Shown here piece by piece: positions 9,348-17,083 of a stretch of DNA of 33,796 nt. The notes below the pieces were generated by a model. That model was given only the letters and a program-made list of their open reading frames with translations, ran no database searches and was not told the DNA's origin. Location: contig PNLN01000018.1 of assembly GCA_013823055.1 (NCBI GenBank), forward strand, positions 1 through 33,796. The letters are read 5' to 3'. How positions within the stretch are numbered: the stretch's first letter is position 1; the number at the start of each line of letters is the position of its first letter. The position numbers and the translations under genes were made by a program. The stretch comes from Cyanobacteria bacterium DS2.3.42 (GTDB lineage: Bacteria; Cyanobacteriota; Vampirovibrionia; Obscuribacterales; Obscuribacteraceae).

Positions 9348-10567
9348 GTCTGCGCCGGATCAGCCGTTTGCAATACTGCATCTTTGGGTTTGACGAGAAA
9401 CATCGGCATACAGATGAAGAACAACACGCTCACGATCAGCAGAATATGAAGAAGCTGAAGGTGATGCGCTGAGTCGGTAACGACTTGTATGTAAGTATCG
9501 ACGCCGATCATTCCCAACGCATAAGCCAAATTATAAATGGCATAGGCGACGGCATACGATGATGAACCCCGCCTGTCAACTGCATCTCCGAGCTCTGCAG
9601 AAGTAGGATTGATAGTAAAAGCATAGGCAATGGTCACAAGGCACAGCACGGTGCCGGCTAAAAACAGATTTGGTGTGATCGCCAATAAAGGCAAGACTAT
9701 GGCAGTCATCCCAAGCCCGTAAGCTGTTGTTATGCGCACCCCGATGCGGTCTGTCACCCACCCAACCACCGGTGCCATGAATGCGTAGATGATGTTGGAA
9801 ACCGTGAACAAGGTGCCGACCATAGCTGGCGATGCGCTGGCAATTCTTATCGCATGCATCGGGAAAAGCGGCTCCATAAGAGCCCAACTGGCTGCGGCAA
9901 GAGCAACTGCAAATGCTGCCGACAGCACACTTTTATCGGTGACAATTCCCCGCAGCTCAGCAAAAGTGTCGCTCCAGGGCGGCTGCTGTGCAGGATTTGT
10001 ATTCTGAGGTGTAAATACAACGCGCAAAGCAATGTCAATTGCGACCAGTACAAAAGCAAACCAGAATGGCGCCAAATAGCCGTATTTGTCAAAAAGCTCG
10101 CCGCCGATAACCGGACCCAAGATGGAACCGGTCGTCGAACCAATCATGGCGTAGCCCATCGCTCGCACACGATCTTTAACGCAGTACTTAGCGACTAAGG
10201 CCAAACCGGCTGTCCAAGTGCACGCAGCTCCTGCACCTTGAAAAAACCTTGCGGCAAAAAGAATTTCTTGACTGGTGCCGATGGCAAAAAGAATTGCCGA
10301 TAGCCCCAGGAGCAATGCACCGATAACCATGGGGTTCCGCCTTCCCAGGCGATCCGTGACTATTCCCAATATAGGAGTGGCGATAAACATCCCCAGAGCA
10401 TAAGCACCATACAAGGTGCTGATGATATGCTCGTCTCTAATATGAGCAGGCGCCTCAGAGGTAAGAGGGCAACACATGTTGTAGAGAAACTCTTCGTTAA
10501 AGAGCGCAAAACAACAAACGAAAAGCACCATCCATTGATTTGATCGTAGTTTTTCGACCCAGCTCAT
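9344..10567 (-). CDS. MFS efflux-type transporter
   Basis: TPILGIVTDRLGRRNPMVIGALLLGLSA (MFS motif A), GSTTGSILGPVIGGELFDKYG (motif C-like). MSWVEK at 10567 preferred over the TTG start at 10600. Confidence 0.82.
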   Translation of the reverse strand: MSWVEKLRSNQWMVLFVCCFALFNEEFLYNMCCPLTSEAPAHIRDEHIISTLYGAYALGMFIATPILGIVTDRLGRRNPMVIGALLLGLSAILFAIGTSQEILFAARFFQGAGAACTWTAGLALVAKYCVKDRVRAMGYAMIGSTTGSILGPVIGGELFDKYGYLAPFWFAFVLVAIDIALRVVFTPQNTNPAQQPPWSDTFAELRGIVTDKSVLSAAFAVALAAASWALMEPLFPMHAIRIASASPAMVGTLFTVSNIIYAFMAPVVGWVTDRIGVRITTAYGLGMTAIVLPLLAITPNLFLAGTVLCLVTIAYAFTINPTSAELGDAVDRRGSSSYAVAYAIYNLAYALGMIGVDTYIQVVTDSAHHLQLLHILLIVSVLFFICMPMFLVKPKDAVLQTADPAQT

Positions 10568-10586
10568 AAGCTTAGAAATTGATACA

Positions 10587-10608
10587 CGAAAACCCGCCAA
10601 GAGACGGG
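10587..10608 (-). terminator. Rho-independent terminator on minus strand
   Basis: Minus-strand CCCGTC-TCTT-GGCGGG-TTTTCG, 6-bp stem with one G-T pair followed by TTTT; downstream of the 10726 gene. Confidence 0.5.
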
Positions 10609-10725
10609 CATTGTAGCGTGTTTAAAGAGCGATTTAAACGCCGCCAGTTCTTGATTTCCGAGCACAACGGCAACAGGCAGAGGCTGTCCACATTTGTCTT
10701 TGTTATTGCTTGGCTGATTAGTTGT

Positions 10726-11241
10726 CTAGATGTTTTTCCAAATTGAGTTGTAAACCTCAATTCCACCCAACCACACACTGCCTACACTGCCGCTGGGGTA
10801 GACGAAGACAAAATATTTATCCGATTCGGACCAGTTGCTGCCGGTTTCTTCGGTAGCGCTCATTAGCTTTGCAAATTCAAATGCATTCAATTGCTTGGAT
10901 TGACGGGCCAGAAGCGCCGGAACTCTAGCAGGGCTATTAGCCGCGGCCTCAAGCAACTGGCTTACTCTTGTAAAAATATCGGCCGGGACACTTGCAGGCT
11001 CTTTTGTGGAAACAGTCGCCCCTGCTACAGAAGTGGCAGAAGTCTGTACTCTTTCCTTTTCTGCAGATTCAAGCTTTGGAAGATTGGTCGCTGTAATGCG
11101 AGCAGAGTTCTTCTCTGCGGCGCCTTTACTCCAGTCGAACATCTCGGACAAAGTGTTGAGAGCATAACTGGTGTCAGACGCCTGGACGGAGGAAACCTGT
11201 GGCAACAAAGGGAGCGCAAGGCTGGGGGATACGGGGGTCAT
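10726..11241 (-). CDS. Hypothetical protein, tandem paralog of 11377..11847
   Basis: 171 aa; shares DWSKGA and C-terminal RVPALLARQSKQLNAFEFAKLM...YPSGSVGSVWLGGIEVYNS with its neighbour. Confidence 0.75.
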   Translation of the reverse strand: MTPVSPSLALPLLPQVSSVQASDTSYALNTLSEMFDWSKGAAEKNSARITATNLPKLESAEKERVQTSATSVAGATVSTKEPASVPADIFTRVSQLLEAAANSPARVPALLARQSKQLNAFEFAKLMSATEETGSNWSESDKYFVFVYPSGSVGSVWLGGIEVYNSIWKNI

Positions 11242-11376
11242 TTCGCCTCCGAGAGCGGATCAATAATAGTAAGTTTCGGTCGACATCTATAGAAAACCAT
11301 TGCTTTATGTCAAAAAAGTGGCAGGCAGATGAAATGCGTGAAACTGGGGACAGGAGGCCAATGGGTTGTCGGAACG

Positions 11377-11847
11377 TTAGGATCTCCGGACAAGCGAACT
11401 ATAGACTTCAGCTCCGCCCAGCCAAACACTGCCTACCTCTCCATTTGGATATCTGAAAATATAGAAGCGCTCCTCGTCAAACCACTGGTTGCCGCGCTCT
11501 TCAAGGGCATTAATTAATCGAGTGAAGTCGAATTTGCCCAACAGTTTGGCTTCTTTGGCAAGTAGCTCCGGAACTCGAATCTTGCAGGCATGGGTCATAT
11601 TGACTAGCAGCTGTACTTTTTCGGCAAGTTGGGCCTTATTCAAAAACTGACTGCTGCAAAAACCATCAGCACATTCAACCGCCTTGGGTTCAGGCACTGA
11701 CTCAGACTTGACCGCAATTAAATTGGTGTAAGTGCGGTTGGCTTTGCTTTTGGTTGCTCCTTTGCTCCAATCCAGGGCGCCCAAATGAACGCTCAGCTTG
11801 TAGCTTACGGAGGCTTGTGACACAGGCATAACAGATGTGTGGTTCAT
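11377..11847 (-). CDS. Hypothetical protein, tandem paralog of 10726..11241
   Basis: 156 aa; ...DWSKGA...RVPELLAKEAKLLGKFDFTRLI...YPNGEVGSVWLGGAEVYSS. Confidence 0.75.
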   Translation of the reverse strand: MNHTSVMPVSQASVSYKLSVHLGALDWSKGATKSKANRTYTNLIAVKSESVPEPKAVECADGFCSSQFLNKAQLAEKVQLLVNMTHACKIRVPELLAKEAKLLGKFDFTRLINALEERGNQWFDEERFYIFRYPNGEVGSVWLGGAEVYSSLVRRS

Positions 11848-11939
11848 GAGCCACTCCTGCTTAGAAGTTATAGGTGAGGGGGGTGCCTATATTAATACTG
11901 AAAATTAGTTACTAAGTAGTGACACGCTCAAACCAGCAA

Positions 11940-12851
11940 TCAAAGCTCGCGTGCTTTGGCTCTATCTCTTTTTGCCATTTCAGCATTGCCGAGTTTTTCG
12001 TAAATATGAGCTCGCTCCAAAAACATCGAGGAGGTGGGCATTTCTTTGATCACCAGATTCATGTCTGCAAGGGCATCTTTATCGCGCCCAAGCTTTGAAT
12101 AAATTCTTGCCCGCCCGAGCAATGCCATCTCATTGTCAGGACTTGCTACCAACACTTTCGAATACTCATCTATGGCTTCTTTCAGACGCCCGCCCAAAAC
12201 GTAGGCTTCCGCTTTCTTATCTGTCCAAGCAAAGCTTGGGCGAATGCGCTGAAGCCTGTCATAAAGTGCTACGGCCTCGTCAGTCCTTCCTGCACGTGCA
12301 TAAATGAGCGCACCGCCATCGATACTGTTGTAACTGGTTTTTGCATTGGGATTTAAGGCCTCGAACTTTTGCCACTCAACGAGCGCCTCCTTATCATGCT
12401 TTGTCTCACTGAGAATCAAAGCGCGTGACTTGTAGCAAAAAGGGTCAACCGATTTCTGAGCCACCGCCTTATCGAGCAGTGCCATTGCCTCTTTGAACTT
12501 GCCCATGCGAGCATAGATTTCAGCCAAGCCCTTGAGACAAGTGCTGTTATTTGGAGCCGCTTCGACAGCCTTCTTCGCGGCATCAAGTGCTTTTCCCATT
12601 TGGGTGCCGCTGAAATCCATGTCCATATAAACCTTGCTCAGCAATTGCCAGGCTTCCGCATCGCCAGGATCATTTCTGGTCATGCTTTCCAGCTCGAAGC
12701 GAACTGCCTCAGGCTTACCGCTCTTCAGATGGCGACGAATCTCGCGCATTCGCATCGAGTGAGCATCTTCAGGCTTATGTTTCTTAGCTTCAGAAATTTG
12801 AGTCAGAAAAAGCATAAGAAGAAAAGCGAGTGCAAACTTACTTGCCAACAT
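11940..12851 (-). CDS. TPR-repeat protein with N-terminal signal peptide
   Basis: MLASKFALAFLLMLFLTQISEAKK signal-like; repeated TPR units (e.g. GLAEIYARMGKFKEAMALLDKAV). ATG at 12851 overlaps the helicase stop (TGATG). Confidence 0.85.
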   Translation of the reverse strand: MLASKFALAFLLMLFLTQISEAKKHKPEDAHSMRMREIRRHLKSGKPEAVRFELESMTRNDPGDAEAWQLLSKVYMDMDFSGTQMGKALDAAKKAVEAAPNNSTCLKGLAEIYARMGKFKEAMALLDKAVAQKSVDPFCYKSRALILSETKHDKEALVEWQKFEALNPNAKTSYNSIDGGALIYARAGRTDEAVALYDRLQRIRPSFAWTDKKAEAYVLGGRLKEAIDEYSKVLVASPDNEMALLGRARIYSKLGRDKDALADMNLVIKEMPTSSMFLERAHIYEKLGNAEMAKRDRAKAREL

Positions 12852-15181
12852 CAAAAGTCTTCTTTCACTTCATCACGCGACAGCAATCGCTCGGCTTGCA
12901 TAGCTAATTCCATGAATTTTTCAGGAACATTGGGAGCGCGAGTAAACTGGCGACAAAGATCGACTGTTCTTCTCAACGCTCTTACAACATCGCCTTCGTC
13001 GTATGTGGTGGCAAGCCGCATTTGATCCCAGGTGGCGCCGTGTGCCCACATTTCCGTCAGTCCGGCAAATGTCGGAGCGATAGAAATAGGAATGTCGACA
13101 TCAAAATCTCTCTGTGTACGATAAAGCTTGCGGCCAAGCTGTCCAACGTTATCGAAAGCCAACTCCGCTTCAGGGCTGACGCGCGTTCTAATCGGATCGT
13201 GCAGGCGACCTTCTTCAGTGACCAGCGCGGTCATCATGGCCGCAAACTGAGGAGCGGTCAGGTGATCGAGCAAACCGTTGATAGCAACTTCGCAAAGGAA
13301 GAGTTCGTTGCTACCCCGAATGGTCGCGGCCATCTGACCGTACTTGGTCGGTTTGTCGCCGTCCAGATAGCCTTTCAAACGCAAGATATCAGTGAGAGCA
13401 ACAAACGTGCGCCAGTATCTTGTGGTTTCTCTCTGAATTCTGCGATCGAATTCTTTGATTCGCCTATCCAATTGTTTTTCGCGCTCAGTCTGCTTGCTGC
13501 AAGGCTTTTGCACCGGACATCCATGGCAGGGCATCGCATAAGCTTCGGAAAGCAACCCGGAAATTTCTTCGCGAACACCGACAAGAGCTTCATCTGCCTG
13601 TGGATCGGCTTTCGTTTTTCCTGTTTTGAGCGCACGCTCCATAATCTTCAATTGCTTGTGTTTCGTCCTGATCGCTTCAAGACGTTTCGCATATAGCGGC
13701 AGGTCTCCGATAACATCGGGACAGAGTGGGTTCTTCAAACGTTCCAGTTCTTTTTCCCAACCCATCTTCTGCTCGTACAGAGGTTCCAACTGTTGATTGA
13801 TGAGAAATTGTCCAAAACTGCGTTCAATAAGATCGCGAGTTTCATCAAGCGTATGGCGCTCCAACAAATTGAGAACCATGCCATACGAAGGAGTGAAGCG
13901 GCTGGAGAGCGGATCTGCTTCCGCTGCGGCTAATTTCGCTGCGTCTTCTACACTTTCGAACGGATGGTGCAGAACGACCACATTGCCGACTTCGTCCATG
14001 CCTCGTCTGCCGGCCCGTCCGGACATCTGGAGAAACTCTGAGGCGCGCAATTGGCGGTGACCTTCATCGGCACGTTTGGAGATTGAACTGATAACAGTGG
14101 TGCGCGCAGGCATGTTGATGCCGGCAGCAAGAGTCTCGGTGGCAAACACTACCTTGAGCAAACCGCGGATAAAGAGCTTTTCCACCATCGCCTTCCAACT
14201 CGGCAGCATGCCCGCGTGGTGGACGGACATCCCTTCCAGAAGATATGGAAGGTGCGGGTGATTTCTTAAGTTGGGATGATCGTTAGTGAAACCGGCGACA
14301 GCCTTTTTCAGCTCCTCTTGCTCCTCTTTGGAGATGAGAGGAATGCCGCGCGCCTTTTTCATCGCTTCTTCGCAGCCACGTCTCGAGAAAAGAAAGTAAA
14401 TTGCAGGCAGCATATTGCGGGCCGACAGTTGTCCAAGCACATCGCCGGGATGCGCTCCCAAAGCCGGTACTGAGCGATGCTTACGATCCCGGTGCATTAC
14501 CTTCTTGTTGCCGAATCGGTTTTTCAGAAGAGTGTTGACGACTTTTCCGGGACTGAGCAGCGGATAAACCCGGCGATCGCCGAAGTAATAAAAACGCAGT
14601 GGTACTGGGCGGAAAGTCGAAAGAACCAAACCGGTCGGACCATGTGTTTCGTCGATCCATGTAGTTAGTTCGTCGGCATTGGCAATAGTCGCCGACAGCG
14701 CTACAAGCTGAATTTCCTTGGGCGCGTAAATGATCGACTCTTCCCACACGGTGCCGCGCTCGGGGTCATTCATATAGTGACATTCGTCCAAAACTACAGA
14801 AGACACGTCCTGCAAATTCCGACGCTTATCACCAAGGATGGTGCCGTACAACATGTTGCGGAAAACTTCGGTAGTCATTACAACCACCTGTCCATCACGA
14901 TTTATTGAAATATCGCCAGTCAGCAGACCGACTTTATCATCTCCGTACTTGGCTCTGAAATCGTGAAATTTCTGATTGGAAAGTGCTTTCAGCGGCGTTG
15001 TGTAATAACAACGCTTGTTCATGCTCAGAGATTGCTCGATGGCGAACTCGGCAATTACCGTCTTACCTGCGCCGGTAGGTGCGCAGACAACGACGCTCTT
15101 GCCTTCCTCAAGGTGCTTAATCGCCTCGAGCTGAAAATCATCGAGCTTAAAATCGAACAGATCGGTTGGGCTAAATTGCAC
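12851..15181 (-). CDS. Ski2/Mtr4-like DExH-box helicase
   Basis: Walker A CAPTGAGKTVIAE, DECHYMNDPERGTVWEE, LSATIANADEL, QMSGRAGRRGMDEVG; Cys cluster PCHGCPVQKPCS; C-terminal DSHCT-like region. Confidence 0.92.
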   Translation of the reverse strand: MQFSPTDLFDFKLDDFQLEAIKHLEEGKSVVVCAPTGAGKTVIAEFAIEQSLSMNKRCYYTTPLKALSNQKFHDFRAKYGDDKVGLLTGDISINRDGQVVVMTTEVFRNMLYGTILGDKRRNLQDVSSVVLDECHYMNDPERGTVWEESIIYAPKEIQLVALSATIANADELTTWIDETHGPTGLVLSTFRPVPLRFYYFGDRRVYPLLSPGKVVNTLLKNRFGNKKVMHRDRKHRSVPALGAHPGDVLGQLSARNMLPAIYFLFSRRGCEEAMKKARGIPLISKEEQEELKKAVAGFTNDHPNLRNHPHLPYLLEGMSVHHAGMLPSWKAMVEKLFIRGLLKVVFATETLAAGINMPARTTVISSISKRADEGHRQLRASEFLQMSGRAGRRGMDEVGNVVVLHHPFESVEDAAKLAAAEADPLSSRFTPSYGMVLNLLERHTLDETRDLIERSFGQFLINQQLEPLYEQKMGWEKELERLKNPLCPDVIGDLPLYAKRLEAIRTKHKQLKIMERALKTGKTKADPQADEALVGVREEISGLLSEAYAMPCHGCPVQKPCSKQTEREKQLDRRIKEFDRRIQRETTRYWRTFVALTDILRLKGYLDGDKPTKYGQMAATIRGSNELFLCEVAINGLLDHLTAPQFAAMMTALVTEEGRLHDPIRTRVSPEAELAFDNVGQLGRKLYRTQRDFDVDIPISIAPTFAGLTEMWAHGATWDQMRLATTYDEGDVVRALRRTVDLCRQFTRAPNVPEKFMELAMQAERLLSRDEVKEDF

Positions 15182-15317
15182 CTTGTTTAGTTGTCACCCC
15201 GAAGCTAACGGTTTTTTGCGACTTGCTTGAAGTATCGGCCATGGGCTTTTCCGAGGGGCAATCGGTTTGAATTGCTCTTGCCAGCGCATGCTTACCGGAA
15301 ACAAGTAATCATCATAG

Positions 15318-15323
15318 TATAAT
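15318..15323 (+). promoter_or_regulatory. Putative -10 (TATAAT) for tRNA-Pro
   Basis: Perfect TATAAT about 22 nt upstream of the tRNA 5' end; no convincing -35. Confidence 0.4.
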
Positions 15324-15344
15324 TGCGTCCAGAAGATTGCGTTG

Positions 15345-15419
15345 CGGGACGTGGCGCAGGGGTAGCGCGCACCTTTGGGGTGGGTGAGGCCGGAGGTTCG
15401 AATCCTCTCGTCCCGACCA
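15345..15419 (+). tRNA. tRNA-Pro (anticodon GGG), CCA encoded
   Basis: Folded by hand: acceptor CGGGACG/CGTCCCG, D stem GCGC/GCGC, anticodon stem CACCT/GGGTG with loop TTGGGGT, T arm GGAGG-TTCGAAT-CCTCT, then A-CCA. Confidence 0.93.
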
Positions 15420-15429
15420 ATTTCTTTGC

Positions 15430-15518
15430 GGGCGATGCGTGGCATCGCCCCTACAACTTTAATGCGAAGCATCGCCCCAATCGTTTTTGACAGGGCGACG
15501 CATGGCGTCGCCCCTACA
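15430..15518. repeat. Palindromic dispersed-repeat copies downstream of tRNA-Pro
   Basis: 15493-15518 GGGCGACGCATGGCGTCGCCCCTACA is identical to the right arm at 4430-4455; 15430-15455 GGGCGATGCGTGGCATCGCCCCTACA is a compensated variant; a partial GCGAAGCATCGCCCC lies between them. Confidence 0.9.
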
Positions 15519-15540
15519 GCTCTCGGCTGAGCACCTAAAC

Positions 15541-15927
15541 TCAAACCCGGGCTCGGCGGCGCAATCTGACAGTAGCAAGGCGATTCGGGCAGTCACCCGG
15601 TTGAGCATTGGCCTCAATAGAGAACGGCAAATTGGGCGAAAACTGCTCTATTTCTTGAATCGCTGGAGCCGGCTGCTGCGGCTCCTTTTCAGGAATCGGA
15701 GGAAACTCCGCAATAGTTGTACTCTTCTGCTCTCTGACAAATTGCGGATGCGCCAAGTTGGCAAGAGAATTGATTGTGTTGGTTTGACGCCGACCCATCT
15801 CTATAGAATGGATAGTGTCAAAGCATGGATTTAGATGCACGAAAGCTCGCAGCTTGAGCTTAATGATGGCCTTTATGTGGCTATCCAAATGCTCAAGAGC
15901 AATCGTAGATTCGCCGCCTGTCGGCAT
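15541..15927 (-). CDS. Hypothetical protein
   Basis: MPTGGESTIALEHLDSHIKAIIKLKLRAFVHLNPCF...; GGTGAGG upstream of ATG at 15927 (ORF track uses GTG at 15981). Confidence 0.5.
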   Translation of the reverse strand: MPTGGESTIALEHLDSHIKAIIKLKLRAFVHLNPCFDTIHSIEMGRRQTNTINSLANLAHPQFVREQKSTTIAEFPPIPEKEPQQPAPAIQEIEQFSPNLPFSIEANAQPGDCPNRLATVRLRRRARV

Positions 15928-16023
15928 TATCTGTTCCTCACCCAAAATGTAGTAAAAGTGGTTCTGCTGGATATACGGCACAGGGACTGCGTTTTAATCT
16001 AATTCCGCGCCCTTAAACGCCAA

Positions 16024-16051
16024 ATGTTAGCAGGGATTAAAAGGTAGTCAA
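16024..16051 (-). promoter_or_regulatory. Putative sigma-70 promoter for the 15541..15927 gene
   Basis: Minus strand TTGACT-N16-TAACAT. Confidence 0.35.
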
Positions 16052-16091
16052 ATCTTGACAACAAGGTGGATTCAAAGAATTAACTTCGAGC

Positions 16092-16910
16092 TTATTGCTC
16101 AGGCGGAATGAATTTACGGTGGGCGCAAACGCCGTCGTTCTGCATGATCTCTTTAAGCCGCTTCAATCCGGTGTGTACAGCACGCGACACGCCCATTTCC
16201 GAAAGACCAAGCACAGTGGCTGTTTCCTTCTGAGAAAGGTCGTAGAAAAAGACGAACTCCACTATCTGGCGAGTCCTGCCGCCGAGCTTCTTGAGCGCCT
16301 GAGCAACCAGTTCGCGCTCTTCATTGGACATCAACTGATCCTGATAACGCTTATCCGGCACCGTTTCGCTCAAGCTGCGACGATCTTCGCGATCGTCTTC
16401 ATCGTTTGCAGAATCGAACGATTCGTAGTGAATACGCGCTTCCCACGATTGTTGGGCCTCGAGGACTTCCTGGACGGTAAAGCCGGAGTAGACCGCCAGT
16501 TCGTTAACTGAGGGCACATGGTCCAAAATTTTGGTCAGCTTTTCTTCCAACTGAGAGAGCTGAGAGTTCATCTCCGTGAGGCGTCTGGGCACTTGAACCA
16601 GAGAGCAATGGTCGCGCAGATAATGGCGAATCTCGCCTCTTATGTAGCAAGTGGCGAGGGTCTTGAAGCTGGCCGAACGCGCGCGGCGCGGATCGTAATA
16701 TTTGATAGCCTTGAGAAGCCCGATGGAGCCGACCTGTACGAGATCTTCCGTATAGTCGGGATTGAATTGCGCGTAACGCCGAGCGAACTGCCGTACCAGA
16801 GGCATGTACTGGCGAACGAGATCGTCAGTCTCTTCCTCTTTAAGGTATGCAGGAGCCTGCTTCGGTGAGCGCTTATTTGGATTTGATGTTTCGGGATAAG
16901 AGGTTTCCAT
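16092..16910 (-). CDS. Alternative sigma-70 family RNA polymerase sigma factor (SigB/F/G-like)
   Basis: Region 2 YTEDLVQVGSIGLLKAIKYYDPRRARSASFKTLATCYIRGEIRHYLRD; region 4 ELVAQALKKLGGRTRQIVEFVFFYDLSQKETATVLGLSEMGVSRAVHTGLKRL. METSYPE at 16910 preferred over 17012. Confidence 0.92.
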   Translation of the reverse strand: METSYPETSNPNKRSPKQAPAYLKEEETDDLVRQYMPLVRQFARRYAQFNPDYTEDLVQVGSIGLLKAIKYYDPRRARSASFKTLATCYIRGEIRHYLRDHCSLVQVPRRLTEMNSQLSQLEEKLTKILDHVPSVNELAVYSGFTVQEVLEAQQSWEARIHYESFDSANDEDDREDRRSLSETVPDKRYQDQLMSNEERELVAQALKKLGGRTRQIVEFVFFYDLSQKETATVLGLSEMGVSRAVHTGLKRLKEIMQNDGVCAHRKFIPPEQ

Positions 16911-17083
16911 ACCTGGCTTCCTATTTCTTATGGATTCGCTTCTTGCCCCCCCTCTCCCGTTTTTCCCTTGACAACTACGATTTAAACAGTCTCTTGCTTT
17001 GGAATTCGCCACAGTTGTGGGGTGTAGAACATTAATTCCGATAGAATTGGTCTAGGCCAAGCTTTTCCGCAGTCCCCTTTTGG

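Noticed and set aside
13022-13696. 224-aa plus-strand ORF
   Set aside because: Antisense to the Ski2-like helicase, whose motifs are unambiguous.
15194-15544. 116-aa minus-strand ORF containing RDERIRTSGLTHPKGARYPCATSR
   Set aside because: Antisense translation of tRNA-Pro plus the adjacent palindromic repeats; a common annotation artefact.
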